From Bacteroidia bacterium (GTDB taxonomy: Bacteria > Bacteroidota > Bacteroidia > J057), in the NCBI GenBank assembly GCA_030430205.1, contig JAUIGE010000002.1:310001-374000 (forward strand): a stretch of DNA of 64,000 nt. Reading direction: 5' to 3'. Positions 43,773-53,545 of this stretch are shown piece by piece. Below the pieces are notes generated by a model, which worked only from the letters and a program-made list of their open reading frames with translations, was not told the DNA's origin and did no database searches. The stretch's first letter is position 1. Each line of letters begins with the position of its first letter. The position numbers and the translations under genes were made by a program.

Positions 43773-44996
43773 ATGAAACCACTCATTCATATTTGGGCTG
43801 CATGCCTGGGGCTTTTCCTTGTGTCATGCCAGCAAAATACGCCTGCTGAAAAAGAAGCAACAACAGATAGCTCTACCCCTCCGGTGGAAACGGTCATGTA
43901 TTCCCCTGACAGTCCTTTTTTGTTGCATACAGATACCACGCTTGATTTTTCGGTAGAAGTAAAAACCGTAGGGCGTTATCGGAGCAAAGTGATCCTGAAA
44001 AATGAAGGCGACGGCCCCGCCTCTATCTGGATAGAGGACTATATCGGCAATCCCGATGGCCGTACCTACAACATCACCGCAGGCATGGAAGTGCCTGTCG
44101 GCGCAACCGAAGTATTCAAAGAGGGAAGTCCTCTGAAGATAGGCACCCACAAGATGCGCCTGCACGCATCCAAAGGCGCTGTCAGCGTCTCTTCCATCGC
44201 TTTTGAATGGATGATCAATCATCAGGAGACACCCGATACCCTGGTGCAAAGCACCGATGGGGACGAGTGGGAACTCGTCTGGTCAGACGAATTTAACGGC
44301 ACAGGCCTCGTAGACGACAGCAAATGGACCTACGATGTAGGCAACTGGGGCTGGGGCAACAATGAGCCTCAATACTATACGGTAGCCCGTACAGAGAATG
44401 CCCGGCAGGAAAACGGCAACCTCATCATCGAGGCGCGCAAAAACGATATGGGGCAGCCATGGACTTCGGCCCGCCTGACGACCCGCGGCAAAGTCAGCTT
44501 CCTCTACGGCAAGCTCGAATTTCGCGCCAAAGCGCCCGCAGGCGATGGCAGCTGGGCAGCCGGCTGGCTGCTGGGAGATAGCTATAGAGACGAGATATCA
44601 TGGCCTTATTGTGGAGAGGTAGATGTGCTGGAATGCATAGGCAAAGAAATCGACGACAATACCGGCGACGGCATCAATCACGGTTCCTGCCACACGCGCG
44701 GCTATTATTTCAAACAGGGAAACCACATCACCAATACTATCCCTGTCAAAGACATGGTCAATACTTTCCATACCTATACCGCCGAGTGGATGCCCACCGA
44801 GATGCGACTGTATGTGGATGGCGAGCTTTATTATACCTACGACAAGATAGCCGATGAGCTGGAATGGCCTTTTGGCAAAGGACAAAATATCATCATCAAC
44901 CTCGCCATGGGCGGGGGTATGGGTGGAGATATTGACCCTACGCTTGAGCGCGCTCAGTTTGTTTTGGATTATGTTCGTTGGTACGGAAAGAAATAA
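43773..44996 (+). CDS. Lipoprotein GH16 family glucanase (laminarinase-like)
   Basis: Lipobox LFLVSC; ELVWSDEFNGTGLVDDSKW; GEVDVLECIG; HTYTAEWMPTEMRLYVDGELYY. Start MKPLIHIW inside longer ORF 43473..44996. Confidence 0.88.
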   Translation: MKPLIHIWAACLGLFLVSCQQNTPAEKEATTDSSTPPVETVMYSPDSPFLLHTDTTLDFSVEVKTVGRYRSKVILKNEGDGPASIWIEDYIGNPDGRTYNITAGMEVPVGATEVFKEGSPLKIGTHKMRLHASKGAVSVSSIAFEWMINHQETPDTLVQSTDGDEWELVWSDEFNGTGLVDDSKWTYDVGNWGWGNNEPQYYTVARTENARQENGNLIIEARKNDMGQPWTSARLTTRGKVSFLYGKLEFRAKAPAGDGSWAAGWLLGDSYRDEISWPYCGEVDVLECIGKEIDDNTGDGINHGSCHTRGYYFKQGNHITNTIPVKDMVNTFHTYTAEWMPTEMRLYVDGELYYTYDKIADELEWPFGKGQNIIINLAMGGGMGGDIDPTLERAQFVLDYVRWYGKK

Positions 44997-45001
44997 ATAA
45001 C

Positions 45002-48000
45002 ATGGCTACTTCCCCCATTTTTCTCGGAAAAAACCTCCTGCAAACCACCCCTAAAGCCATTTCAGGCAAATCTCTGGAGATGGATGGAGAGTCCTGGTTT
45101 CTGATTGAAAATTACGATCAGATGCCGCCCTTTTTTATGAGCATCGTCAGTCCTTCGGACCACTGGCTCTTCCTGTCGAGTACGGGTGCGCTGAGCGCGG
45201 GTCGCATAGACGCAGAGCATGCGCTATTCCCTTACTATACTGATGACAAAATCCACGACAGCGCCGAGCTGACGGGCAGCAAGAGTATTTTTTTGGTGGA
45301 AAAAGGGGAAAAGACCTATCTCTGGGAGCCTTTTTCGGAGAAATATGCAGGCATCTACCGCCTCCGGCGCAATGTGTACAAACACCGTTTGGGGCATCGG
45401 ATCATCTTTGAAGAGATCAATGAAGAGCTGGAAATCCGCTTTCGCTACAGCTGGAATAGCAGCGAGCGCCTGGGCTTTGTGCGGCAGGCAGAGCTTCTGA
45501 ATCTGGGGGGAAATGCTGCCAAAGTCCGGATGCTGGACGGCGTGCAAAACCTCCTTCCCGCAGGCGTCACTACCGGCATGCAAAACGATCGCAGCACCCT
45601 GATCGATGCGTATAAAAAAGCTGAATTGGAAGCAGATTGTGGCTTAGGGATTTTTGCCCTCAGCGCTATTCCTGTCGACCGACCAGAGCCCAGCGAAGCA
45701 CTGCTGGCGACCACCGTGTGGTCGGAAGGCATACAGGCCGAGGCCTATTTGCTGTGCAATCGCCAGCTGGACGCTTTTCGCAAAGGCGAAAAAGTGACAC
45801 CTGAAATCGACATCCGCGCAGAGCGCGGAGCCTATTTCATCCACGCCCGGCTTTCGCTGCAAGCGAAGCAGGCACAGCGCTGGTCGCTGGTGATCGAAGG
45901 AGATCGCGACGCGACGGAGGTCGCTGCCTTGCGCAGCCTGATCCTCTCGGGTCAGGATCTCGCAGCCCTGCTGCGGGCAGAGATACAGGCAGGCACCGAT
46001 CGCCTGTCTCAGATCATCGGCAGTGCCGATGGCCTGCAAGCCTCCGCCGACGAGCTCAGCTCGGCGCGGCACAGCAGCAATGTGCTGTTCAATGTCATGA
46101 GAGGCGGCCTTTTCTGGCGAAATCAGGAACTGCTTTCTCAGGATTTTCTGGCTTTTCTGCAAAGCCACAATCCCGGCATCGCGGATCAGCTGGCGGCGCG
46201 GATCGCCGCCGCGCCGGAAGTCATATCCCACGATCAGCTATTTGAATGGGCGGATAGCCCGCAGGCCCAGCGCCTGAGCTATGAATACCTGCCGCTCTAC
46301 TTCAGTCGCCGGCACGGCGACCCCAGCCGCCCCTGGAATCGCTTTGCGATTCATACGCAGGATGAGCAAGGCAATCCGATCTTCTCCTACCAGGGCAATT
46401 GGCGCGACATCTTCCAAAACTGGGAGGCCCTGGCCTGGTCCTATCCGGCTTTTATCCGGAGCATGATCGCCAAATTTGTCAATGCCTCCACCGCCGACGG
46501 CTACAATCCCTACCGCATCACACGCGATGGCATCGACTGGGAAGTCCTGGAGCCGCATGACCCATGGGCCTATATCGGCTATTGGGGAGATCACCAGATC
46601 ATCTACCTGCAAAAGCTGATGGAAGTGGCGCAGGCCTTTTATCCCGGCTCGCTGGATCAATTTCTGAAACAGGAGATTTTTGCCTACGCCAACGTCCCTT
46701 ACCGCATCAAGGGCCTGGAGGATTTGCTCCAAAATCCACATGATACCATTGATTTTGATGATGCGGCGGAAGCCGAAATACAAAAGCGGGTCGCCGCTAC
46801 AGGCGCGGATGGCAAGTTGATTTGGAACAAAAAAGGAGAAGTCTACCTGGTCAATTTTACCGAAAAACTGCTCGTCACCGGCCTGACCAAACTCAGCAAT
46901 TTTATCCTCGAAGGCGGCATTTGGATGAATACCCAGCGCCCCGAGTGGAACGACGCCAACAATGCCCTCGTGGGCTATGGCATCTCTGTGGTGACGCTTT
47001 GTTATTTGCGGCGCTTTCAGGCTTTTTGTGAAAGCCTGTTTCAGACTGGCGAGGAGAGCTATCAGCTCTCTTCAGAAGTGGTGAGCTGGTTTCAGCAAAG
47101 CCTTCAGGTATTTGAAGCACATGAAGAGTTGTTAAAAAATGACATTTCTGATGAACAACGTTTGGAGATGTTGCGTGCTTTAGGTGAGCCTGCAGAAAAC
47201 TATCGCAAAACGATTTATGGCTCTGGGTTTTCAGGAGCGAAACAATACGTCCGTAAAGCAGAATTGCTTCGTTTTTTCTCTCTAACCCAACAGTATATCG
47301 ACCATTCCATCCAGACCAACCAGCGAAAAGATTTGCTTTTCCATGCCTACAATCTCTGGGAGCTGAATGATGAAAAAGGCTTGCAACTCCTGTATCTCTA
47401 TGAGATGCTCGAAGGGCAGGTGGCTGCTCTGAGTTCGGGTCTGCTTGCTACCGGGGCGGTAGTGCAGGTACTCGACAGCCTGAAGCAAAGTGCTTTATTT
47501 CGAAAAGATCAATACAGCTATATCCTCTATCCCAACCGCGATCTCCCGCGCTTTACCGTCAAAAATCACATTCCGCCAGCCGCCTTTCAGAAGTCTTCTC
47601 TTTTTCAAAAGATGGTCTCTCAAAAGGATCACCGCCTGGTGACGCAGGATGTAGCAGGGGAGGGGCATTTTCAGGGAAATATCCGCAATGCCAAAGACGT
47701 CAGCCGCATCCTGGGCGAGTTGAAGCAGGAGGAAAGCTACCGTGAGCTTGTGCTTCAGGAGGAAAAAAGCATACTCGATGTGTTTGAGAAAATGTTTGAC
47801 CACCAATCATTTACGGGGCGTTCGGGGACATTTTTTGGCTATGAAGGCCTTGGCAGTATCTACTGGCACATGGTGTCTAAACTGCTGTTGGCGGTAGCGG
47901 AAAATTATTTTGCCGGCAAGGCAAAGGGCAGCCCACAGGGCCTGCTCGACCGCCTGGTCGCGCATTATTACGAAATCCGGGCCGGCATCGGCCTCAACAA

Positions 48001-48460
48001 ATCGCCGGAACTCTACGGCGCTTTTCCTACCGATCCCTACTCCCACACCCCTGCCCATCTGGGCGCACAGCAGCCCGGCATGACCGGACAGGTGAAGGAA
48101 GACATCCTTGCCCGCTATTATGAATTGGGGCTGGTGGTGGAGGCTGGGGAAATTCATTTCCGGTCTTATCTGCTGCGCAGCAGCGAGTTTTTCGCGCAGC
48201 CTGCGCCTTTTACCTGCTACGATGTCCAGGGCACAGCCCGGCAGATCACTCTCCCAGCCAAAAGCCTGGCTTTTACTTTCTGCCAGACTTTGATGGTGTA
48301 CCATCTTTCAGATGAGCCTTATGTGCATGTTTACCATGCATCAGGAGAGGTGTCCCGGCATCAGGAACTGATGCTATCGGCGGAGCTGAGCAAGGATATT
48401 TTTGCGAGAAATGGGAAAATTTTGAAGATTGAGGTCGGGCTGAGCGCGGGCCTTGGCTAG
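45002..48460 (+). CDS. GH94/GH149-like glucan phosphorylase (about 1150 aa)
   Basis: N-term FFMSIVSPSDHWLFLSSTGALSAGRIDAEHALFPYYTDDKIHDS; RNVYKHRLGHRIIFEEINEELEIRFRYSW; FIRSMIAKFVNASTADGYNPYRITRDGIDWEVLEPHDPWAYIGYWGDHQIIYLQKL; adjacent to GH16. Confidence 0.7.
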   Translation: MATSPIFLGKNLLQTTPKAISGKSLEMDGESWFLIENYDQMPPFFMSIVSPSDHWLFLSSTGALSAGRIDAEHALFPYYTDDKIHDSAELTGSKSIFLVEKGEKTYLWEPFSEKYAGIYRLRRNVYKHRLGHRIIFEEINEELEIRFRYSWNSSERLGFVRQAELLNLGGNAAKVRMLDGVQNLLPAGVTTGMQNDRSTLIDAYKKAELEADCGLGIFALSAIPVDRPEPSEALLATTVWSEGIQAEAYLLCNRQLDAFRKGEKVTPEIDIRAERGAYFIHARLSLQAKQAQRWSLVIEGDRDATEVAALRSLILSGQDLAALLRAEIQAGTDRLSQIIGSADGLQASADELSSARHSSNVLFNVMRGGLFWRNQELLSQDFLAFLQSHNPGIADQLAARIAAAPEVISHDQLFEWADSPQAQRLSYEYLPLYFSRRHGDPSRPWNRFAIHTQDEQGNPIFSYQGNWRDIFQNWEALAWSYPAFIRSMIAKFVNASTADGYNPYRITRDGIDWEVLEPHDPWAYIGYWGDHQIIYLQKLMEVAQAFYPGSLDQFLKQEIFAYANVPYRIKGLEDLLQNPHDTIDFDDAAEAEIQKRVAATGADGKLIWNKKGEVYLVNFTEKLLVTGLTKLSNFILEGGIWMNTQRPEWNDANNALVGYGISVVTLCYLRRFQAFCESLFQTGEESYQLSSEVVSWFQQSLQVFEAHEELLKNDISDEQRLEMLRALGEPAENYRKTIYGSGFSGAKQYVRKAELLRFFSLTQQYIDHSIQTNQRKDLLFHAYNLWELNDEKGLQLLYLYEMLEGQVAALSSGLLATGAVVQVLDSLKQSALFRKDQYSYILYPNRDLPRFTVKNHIPPAAFQKSSLFQKMVSQKDHRLVTQDVAGEGHFQGNIRNAKDVSRILGELKQEESYRELVLQEEKSILDVFEKMFDHQSFTGRSGTFFGYEGLGSIYWHMVSKLLLAVAENYFAGKAKGSPQGLLDRLVAHYYEIRAGIGLNKSPELYGAFPTDPYSHTPAHLGAQQPGMTGQVKEDILARYYELGLVVEAGEIHFRSYLLRSSEFFAQPAPFTCYDVQGTARQITLPAKSLAFTFCQTLMVYHLSDEPYVHVYHASGEVSRHQELMLSAELSKDIFARNGKILKIEVGLSAGLG

Positions 48461-48473
48461 CGGCTCTTCCCTT

Positions 48474-48502
48474 GTACTTGAACTCAAACTCAAACTCAAA
48501 CC
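48474..48502 (+). repeat. Hexamer microsatellite (CTCAAA)n upstream of the adenylating-enzyme gene
   Basis: gtacttgaactcaaactcaaactcaaacc. Confidence 0.7.
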
Positions 48503-48526
48503 TTCCAGCAACCTAAACAAACCCGC

Positions 48527-51382
48527 ATGGATCCCATTTTCACCTTTTCCCCTGAGGATAAGGCATTTTCTCACTCTCCTGCTCCCCAAAAACTCCCTTT
48601 TCAGCTTGACCCTGATGGCTGTCAGGCCGTCCCTCAATACGGGAATCTGCTTTTTTTCAATGAGGCAGATATTTTTCAGGGGAAAAAATCAACAGAGAAA
48701 GCGCAGGCGCTTTATGAGCAGCACTTTCAGGACATGGCGCAATACGAATTGTTCCTGCAACGCAAAGGCCGCAGGCCGCTTTTCGATCTCTATGGCTGTT
48801 TTCAGCCTTTCAATGAGGCTACCAAAGCCTTTTTCCCTTTTATCAAAGAGCTGCAAAAAAGGCTGAAGCCGGGAGATGTGATCCTCAACCTCTGGGACCG
48901 AAGTGCTTACTTCGCCGGGCTGCTAGCGGCTTTATTTCCTCGCCAGAAAATCATCACCACCTGGACCGGCAACAAAGATATCCTCGGATATAAAGGTTTT
49001 CACCATTGGTTGAAGGACGAGTCTCAGCTGCAGGTTTTATTCTGCGATCTCGACAAACCCCTGCCGATTCGGGACAATGCCATTTCGCTTGTCGTGGGGA
49101 TGGATGCCTTCCATCGTTTTGATCAGTCATTGCTGATGGGAGAGCTGCTGCGCATCACGCATGAGGAGGCTGCTATCATTTTTCCGCATGTACATCTGAG
49201 CAACAATGAGCCGGAGCCTTTCTTCGAAAGAGGCTGCAAGCAGCTGCATGGCCGGGATTATGATGCTTTTTTCCACAAAATGTCCGAGACGCACGCCCGC
49301 AAAGGCTATGTCTTCGGAGAGCCTTATTTGTTTTGGCAAAATGATGTGGAACGCAATCAGCAAATTCCCCTGATCAGCCAGCCTGATACAAGTGATTACA
49401 ATGCCTTGCTGTGCATCCTGCCCGATAGCTGGCAAGGGCCGCTCAGCGCCTTTTCGATGGCTGATCTGGCAGATCCCGGAAGCTGTCGCATCCTGCTCAA
49501 CCAGCTCCTGCATATAGACCTGTACCGGCAGCGGATTTCGGTGGACAGAGGGAAAATGGACGGCACTGCCGGGCACTTGCTGGACAGGCATCCCATCTTT
49601 GTCAAAAGACTGGAAAATGCAGCCGCTTTTCAGCTGGATGATAGCATGGCTCAGGTCCTGCATTTGGCACAATATGGCTTGACGCTCACCGAAATCAGCC
49701 AGCAGCTTCAGCTCCAACTCTCTGAAATCACGCCTTTTCTCCAGCAAATGGAAGAGGCAGGCATCCTGCAGGTACTTCCATTATCCGAAAACTTTTTCCG
49801 CCTTCAGCACTTTATCGCCACCCAATATTATATCATGCCCCGGCAGGCGCAGACGCTGCCCGCCCTTTGGCAACAGGCACAACAGCTCTATGCCGACCGG
49901 CCGCTGCTCATCGACGCGGGCGATGAAAGCAGTTTCAGCTTCGAAGAAGCGGATGAAGTGGTGGAAATTCTTTGTCATCGCCTGATGACAGCGGGTATTC
50001 AAAAAGGGGAGCATATCATGCTCTATGGCGAGCCGCATATAGAGGCATTATTTATTTTTTGGGCGTGCATGCGCCTGGGGATCGTGGTGGTGCCCGTGCA
50101 TGAGCATGTGCGCCCGCAAAGCCTGAGGGAGATCCAGGCGCTTGTTCAGGCCCGGATGGCCTTTTGCTGGGGCAAGGACCGGGCCAGCGTCCGGGAAGCC
50201 ATGGGCGATAGAGAGCTCATCCTGTGGGATGAGGAAGAAGAAATAAGCGGCGAAAAATCGGTCTCGCTTTGGCTGGAAGATGTGGTGGAAAATAGCTTTC
50301 CATCCACCGCCATCCGGCAGGAGGATACGGCCGTGGTCTTGTTTACTTCGGGCTCTACGGGTCGCCCCAAAGGCGTGCCCTTGTCTCATGGGCATCTTTT
50401 TCGCAGCGGCAGGCTGATCACTGAGGCTTTTCAGTGGACAGAAAAAGATCGTTTTCTCGCCCTGGGCGGGCTGGGCTATATGTCAGGCCTGCGCAACAGT
50501 TGCGTAGCGCCCCTGCTGAGTGGGACGGCCGTGGTCGTGCCGGATGTGTCAGCTGCCAGCCATACCTTTGCCATAGCCGAAACCATCGCGCAGCAGCAGG
50601 TCAGCATCCTCGCTGCCAATCCGGCCCTGTACCGGCAATTTGTCCAATACCAGGATCGCGTCGGCAGACAATTGCGCAGCCTCACATGCGTGATGTGCAC
50701 GGGCAGTCCTCTGACAGCAAGGCTGATGGAGGAGTTTGAAGCTGCTTTTCGGCAGCCGATCCTCAACTACTATGGCCTGACAGAGACCACGGGCATTTGC
50801 AGTGCGGTTTTGCCTTTTTTGGAGAAAAATATAGCTTCAGGTATCGGGCAGCCTTTGGGCAGCATCGCCCAGATAGTAGATGCGCAGGGCGCATTGTGCG
50901 CGGAGGGAGCAGAAGGAGAGCTGCGGATTTTCAGTGAAAATATCATGACAGGCTACCTCCGGCAAGCGGAGGAAACGGCCTCTGTGATCCGCAAGGGATG
51001 GTTTTATACAGGAGACATCGCCAGTCTCGATGAGAACAACCAGCTGCACTTGCGGGGCCGCAAGCGGGAGATCGTCAAAACAGCGACCGAAGAACTGATC
51101 TACCTCAGTGAGATAGAGAGCGCGGCAAAAAAATTGCCCTGGGTAAAGGCCGCTGCTGCGGGGGGTTTTGTGCAGCATGATGCAGAGCGCATCGCGCTCT
51201 TTGTGCTATGCGATGCGGATCGCATCTCAGAAGCGGGAGAAATTCTGATGCGGGAGCATCTTTCTGCCATATTGGGAGAAAAGCGTTTGCCTCAGTACAT
51301 TCGCCTGACAGCTGACTTTCCCTATGGTGCAAATGGAAAAATCCTGAAACAAGAATTGATAGATGAACTTCAAAACGGTTAA
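48527..51382 (+). CDS. Fusion: methyltransferase-like domain + wHTH/PqqD-like linker + AMP-dependent acyl-adenylating ligase
   Basis: GDVILNLWDRSAYFAGLLAALFPRQKIITTWTGNKDILGY (Rossmann-like); TAVVLFTSGSTGRPKGVPLSH; GWFYTGDIASLDENNQLHLRGRKREIVK. Confidence 0.85.
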   Translation: MDPIFTFSPEDKAFSHSPAPQKLPFQLDPDGCQAVPQYGNLLFFNEADIFQGKKSTEKAQALYEQHFQDMAQYELFLQRKGRRPLFDLYGCFQPFNEATKAFFPFIKELQKRLKPGDVILNLWDRSAYFAGLLAALFPRQKIITTWTGNKDILGYKGFHHWLKDESQLQVLFCDLDKPLPIRDNAISLVVGMDAFHRFDQSLLMGELLRITHEEAAIIFPHVHLSNNEPEPFFERGCKQLHGRDYDAFFHKMSETHARKGYVFGEPYLFWQNDVERNQQIPLISQPDTSDYNALLCILPDSWQGPLSAFSMADLADPGSCRILLNQLLHIDLYRQRISVDRGKMDGTAGHLLDRHPIFVKRLENAAAFQLDDSMAQVLHLAQYGLTLTEISQQLQLQLSEITPFLQQMEEAGILQVLPLSENFFRLQHFIATQYYIMPRQAQTLPALWQQAQQLYADRPLLIDAGDESSFSFEEADEVVEILCHRLMTAGIQKGEHIMLYGEPHIEALFIFWACMRLGIVVVPVHEHVRPQSLREIQALVQARMAFCWGKDRASVREAMGDRELILWDEEEEISGEKSVSLWLEDVVENSFPSTAIRQEDTAVVLFTSGSTGRPKGVPLSHGHLFRSGRLITEAFQWTEKDRFLALGGLGYMSGLRNSCVAPLLSGTAVVVPDVSAASHTFAIAETIAQQQVSILAANPALYRQFVQYQDRVGRQLRSLTCVMCTGSPLTARLMEEFEAAFRQPILNYYGLTETTGICSAVLPFLEKNIASGIGQPLGSIAQIVDAQGALCAEGAEGELRIFSENIMTGYLRQAEETASVIRKGWFYTGDIASLDENNQLHLRGRKREIVKTATEELIYLSEIESAAKKLPWVKAAAAGGFVQHDAERIALFVLCDADRISEAGEILMREHLSAILGEKRLPQYIRLTADFPYGANGKILKQELIDELQNG

Positions 51383-53207
51383 ACAGATCGCAGAAAGCTG
51401 GGGAGAGAGAAATGTCCGCTCCCGATCCTTTGCTGAGGTTTTTAATCAAAAATACAGCTACCAGGAATTGTCCGAGGCTGTGCATACCATGGCCCTGTTT
51501 TTTCAGCAGGCAGGCCTCAGGCCCGGGAGCCGGGTGGTCCTTTCGGTGGCGAATCCCCTGGATACGGCGGTTTTGTTTTGGAGCATGCTCGCATCCGGAA
51601 TCACGGTGGTCGGCATAGACCCAGAAGCGGGAAAAGCGCGCGCAGGATTGATCATTCAGCAGGCCGAAGCGGAGGGTTTCATTATTGATAGGCAGCTTGT
51701 CAGTCGCTGGGGTCTGGATGATTATGCAGGCTTTTTACTGCCTGTGGAGCTCGCCCAGCCCAAAAAGGGCAAGCTGTACACCAAGCTTTTATCCCGAAAA
51801 AAAGAAGCCGCAGAAACCCCTGCCCATAGCTATCCGGCGATACTGGATACGACGGCAGCCATATCTGCTTTGGCAGAAGTACCTCCCTCTACCCTGGCTT
51901 ACATCCTCTTCACTTCCGGCACCACTGCCAACCCCAAAGGGGTGATGATTTCCCATCGAAATCTATTTTCTCACCTGCAGACGCTCAGCGCGCACTACAA
52001 GCTGGAAAGCAGATCCCATCTGCTCAACATCCTCAAACTATACCACGCCGATGGCGTGATCCAGGGGCCTGTCCTGGCCGGATATAACACTTGCTGCTGG
52101 CATCGCCCGCTGGAATTTGAGATTCCGCGGATTCCAGATCTGCTGGATGCTATCTACAAAAACCGCATCTCCCATGCGGTTATGGTTCCGACCATCCTCT
52201 ACCTCCTGCACAAATTTGGGGAAGACTACGAAGACAGCTTCGAGACGGAAGATTTTCAATGTGTGATTTCGGTTTCTTCTCATATCGAAATGGCGCTTTG
52301 GCAGGCTTTTGAACAAAAATTCAAAACCCGCATCGTCAATGTATATGGCCTCACCGAGACGGTGGCAGGCTCCTTCTTTTGTGGGCCGGATGATGCATCC
52401 CGGCAGGTCGGCAGCATCGGCAAGCCGATAGATTGCGAGGCGCGCATCCTCACGGATGCAGGAAAAGCGGCGCAGCCGCAGGAGGAAGGGGAGCTACAGC
52501 TCAAGGGTGAGCATGTGTTTGTCGGATATTTCAACAATGCTGCCGCTACGGCAGAAGCGATGGAAGATGGCTGGCTGAAAACGGGCGATTTGGCCGTTTG
52601 TGATGAAGCAGGATTTTACAAAATCACTGGCCGCAAGAAGAATATCATCATTTCGGGCGGGGTGAACATCCACCCGGAAGAGATCACAGAAGTGATCCAT
52701 ACACATCCTCTGGTGCGCGAAAGCGCCTGCATGGGCAAAGAGGATGCTGCTTTTGGGGAAAAGCTGGTGGCTTGCGTGGTGACTGAGCCTGGGGCTCAGC
52801 TGGATGCGGCACAGTTGACGGACTATCTCCGTCAGCGGCTGGAATCCAGTAAGATTCCCGGGGAGATCCATTTTATGGATGAACTGCCCAAAGGGCTGTC
52901 GGGCAAGGTGCAGCTCCAGGCCCTGAGGGAGCGATTGGAGAAGCAAAGCCAGGCCGATCCGCAGGATCAAAATATGTATAGCCAGGTGATAGCAAGCGCT
53001 GCCCAAGCCTTTGCCATTTCTCCCGAAAAACTCAGCCTGGAATCCAATTCCCGCAGCATAGAAGGCTGGGACTCGATGGCGCATCTCAATTTTGTGCTGT
53101 TATTGGAAAATCACTTTCAGCTGCGTTTCTCCACGGCTGATATCATGGTGATGAACAGCATACAGACAGCCGTGGACATCGTCAGCCGTTATCAGAAAAA
53201 AGCATGA
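51363..53207 (+). CDS. AMP-dependent ligase fused to C-terminal acyl carrier protein (DltA-DltC-like)
   Basis: LAYILFTSGTTANPKGVMISHRN; GWLKTGDLAVCDEAGFYKITGRKKNIIISGG; ACP SRSIEGWDSMAHLNFVLLLENHFQLRF. Confidence 0.88.
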   Translation: MNFKTVKQIAESWGERNVRSRSFAEVFNQKYSYQELSEAVHTMALFFQQAGLRPGSRVVLSVANPLDTAVLFWSMLASGITVVGIDPEAGKARAGLIIQQAEAEGFIIDRQLVSRWGLDDYAGFLLPVELAQPKKGKLYTKLLSRKKEAAETPAHSYPAILDTTAAISALAEVPPSTLAYILFTSGTTANPKGVMISHRNLFSHLQTLSAHYKLESRSHLLNILKLYHADGVIQGPVLAGYNTCCWHRPLEFEIPRIPDLLDAIYKNRISHAVMVPTILYLLHKFGEDYEDSFETEDFQCVISVSSHIEMALWQAFEQKFKTRIVNVYGLTETVAGSFFCGPDDASRQVGSIGKPIDCEARILTDAGKAAQPQEEGELQLKGEHVFVGYFNNAAATAEAMEDGWLKTGDLAVCDEAGFYKITGRKKNIIISGGVNIHPEEITEVIHTHPLVRESACMGKEDAAFGEKLVACVVTEPGAQLDAAQLTDYLRQRLESSKIPGEIHFMDELPKGLSGKVQLQALRERLEKQSQADPQDQNMYSQVIASAAQAFAISPEKLSLESNSRSIEGWDSMAHLNFVLLLENHFQLRFSTADIMVMNSIQTAVDIVSRYQKKA

Positions 53208-53544
53208 AACCGCAGGCTGCTCCGCTTTATATATGGATTGTCCTTGCTTTGATTTTTGGCATAAGCCAATGGGCGATGTATGTTTTTTCGGAGCAGTTAT
53301 TTCCGGTAAAAATCACCCCAGGCCTAAGCTCCTGGAGGAGGTTTATGCCCAGGATGGTGCGCATCCTAGGATTCAGCGCCTGCTCCGGCAGTATGAAGAC
53401 AGCCTGGGAATTCCTTTCTGGGATTGTCCTTTGGCACTGCCATTCGCATACTACCAGGATTTTGGGCACATGAATGCCAGAGGCCGGAATCATTTCAATC
53501 CCTGGTTATTGGACCGTATTCATCAACACATGATTCAGAACTGA
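53204..53544 (+). pseudogene. Internally deleted, frameshifted remnant of a DltD/SGNH-like gene (paralogue of 54672-55673)
   Basis: N-term MKPQAAPLYIWIVLALIFGISQWAMYVFSEQLFP matches MKEQSPPLPIWIFAIGAFIALQWAMSQHTEFFFP; C-term in another frame HPRPKLLEEVYAQ...EDSLGIPFWDCPLALPFAYYQDFGHMNARGRNHFNPWLLDRIHQHM matches QPRPQSLEMLYEK...QQELGIAYWHCPIAFSFSQFADRAHMNQKGRKIYSAWLLDNIHNQL. Confidence 0.8.
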
Positions 53545-53545
53545 T

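Noticed and set aside
45644-46231. 195-aa minus ORF inside the phosphorylase-like gene (and similar antisense ORFs such as 3004-3576, 3988-4695, 32813-33457, 49127-49747)
   Set aside because: Antisense to well-supported genes, low-quality composition, no motifs.
53233-53544. Stand-alone 103-aa gene
   Set aside because: Its C-terminal half is homologous to the end of the adjacent DltD-like protein and its N-terminus reads out of frame through the paralogue's TM region; better explained as a deletion pseudogene.
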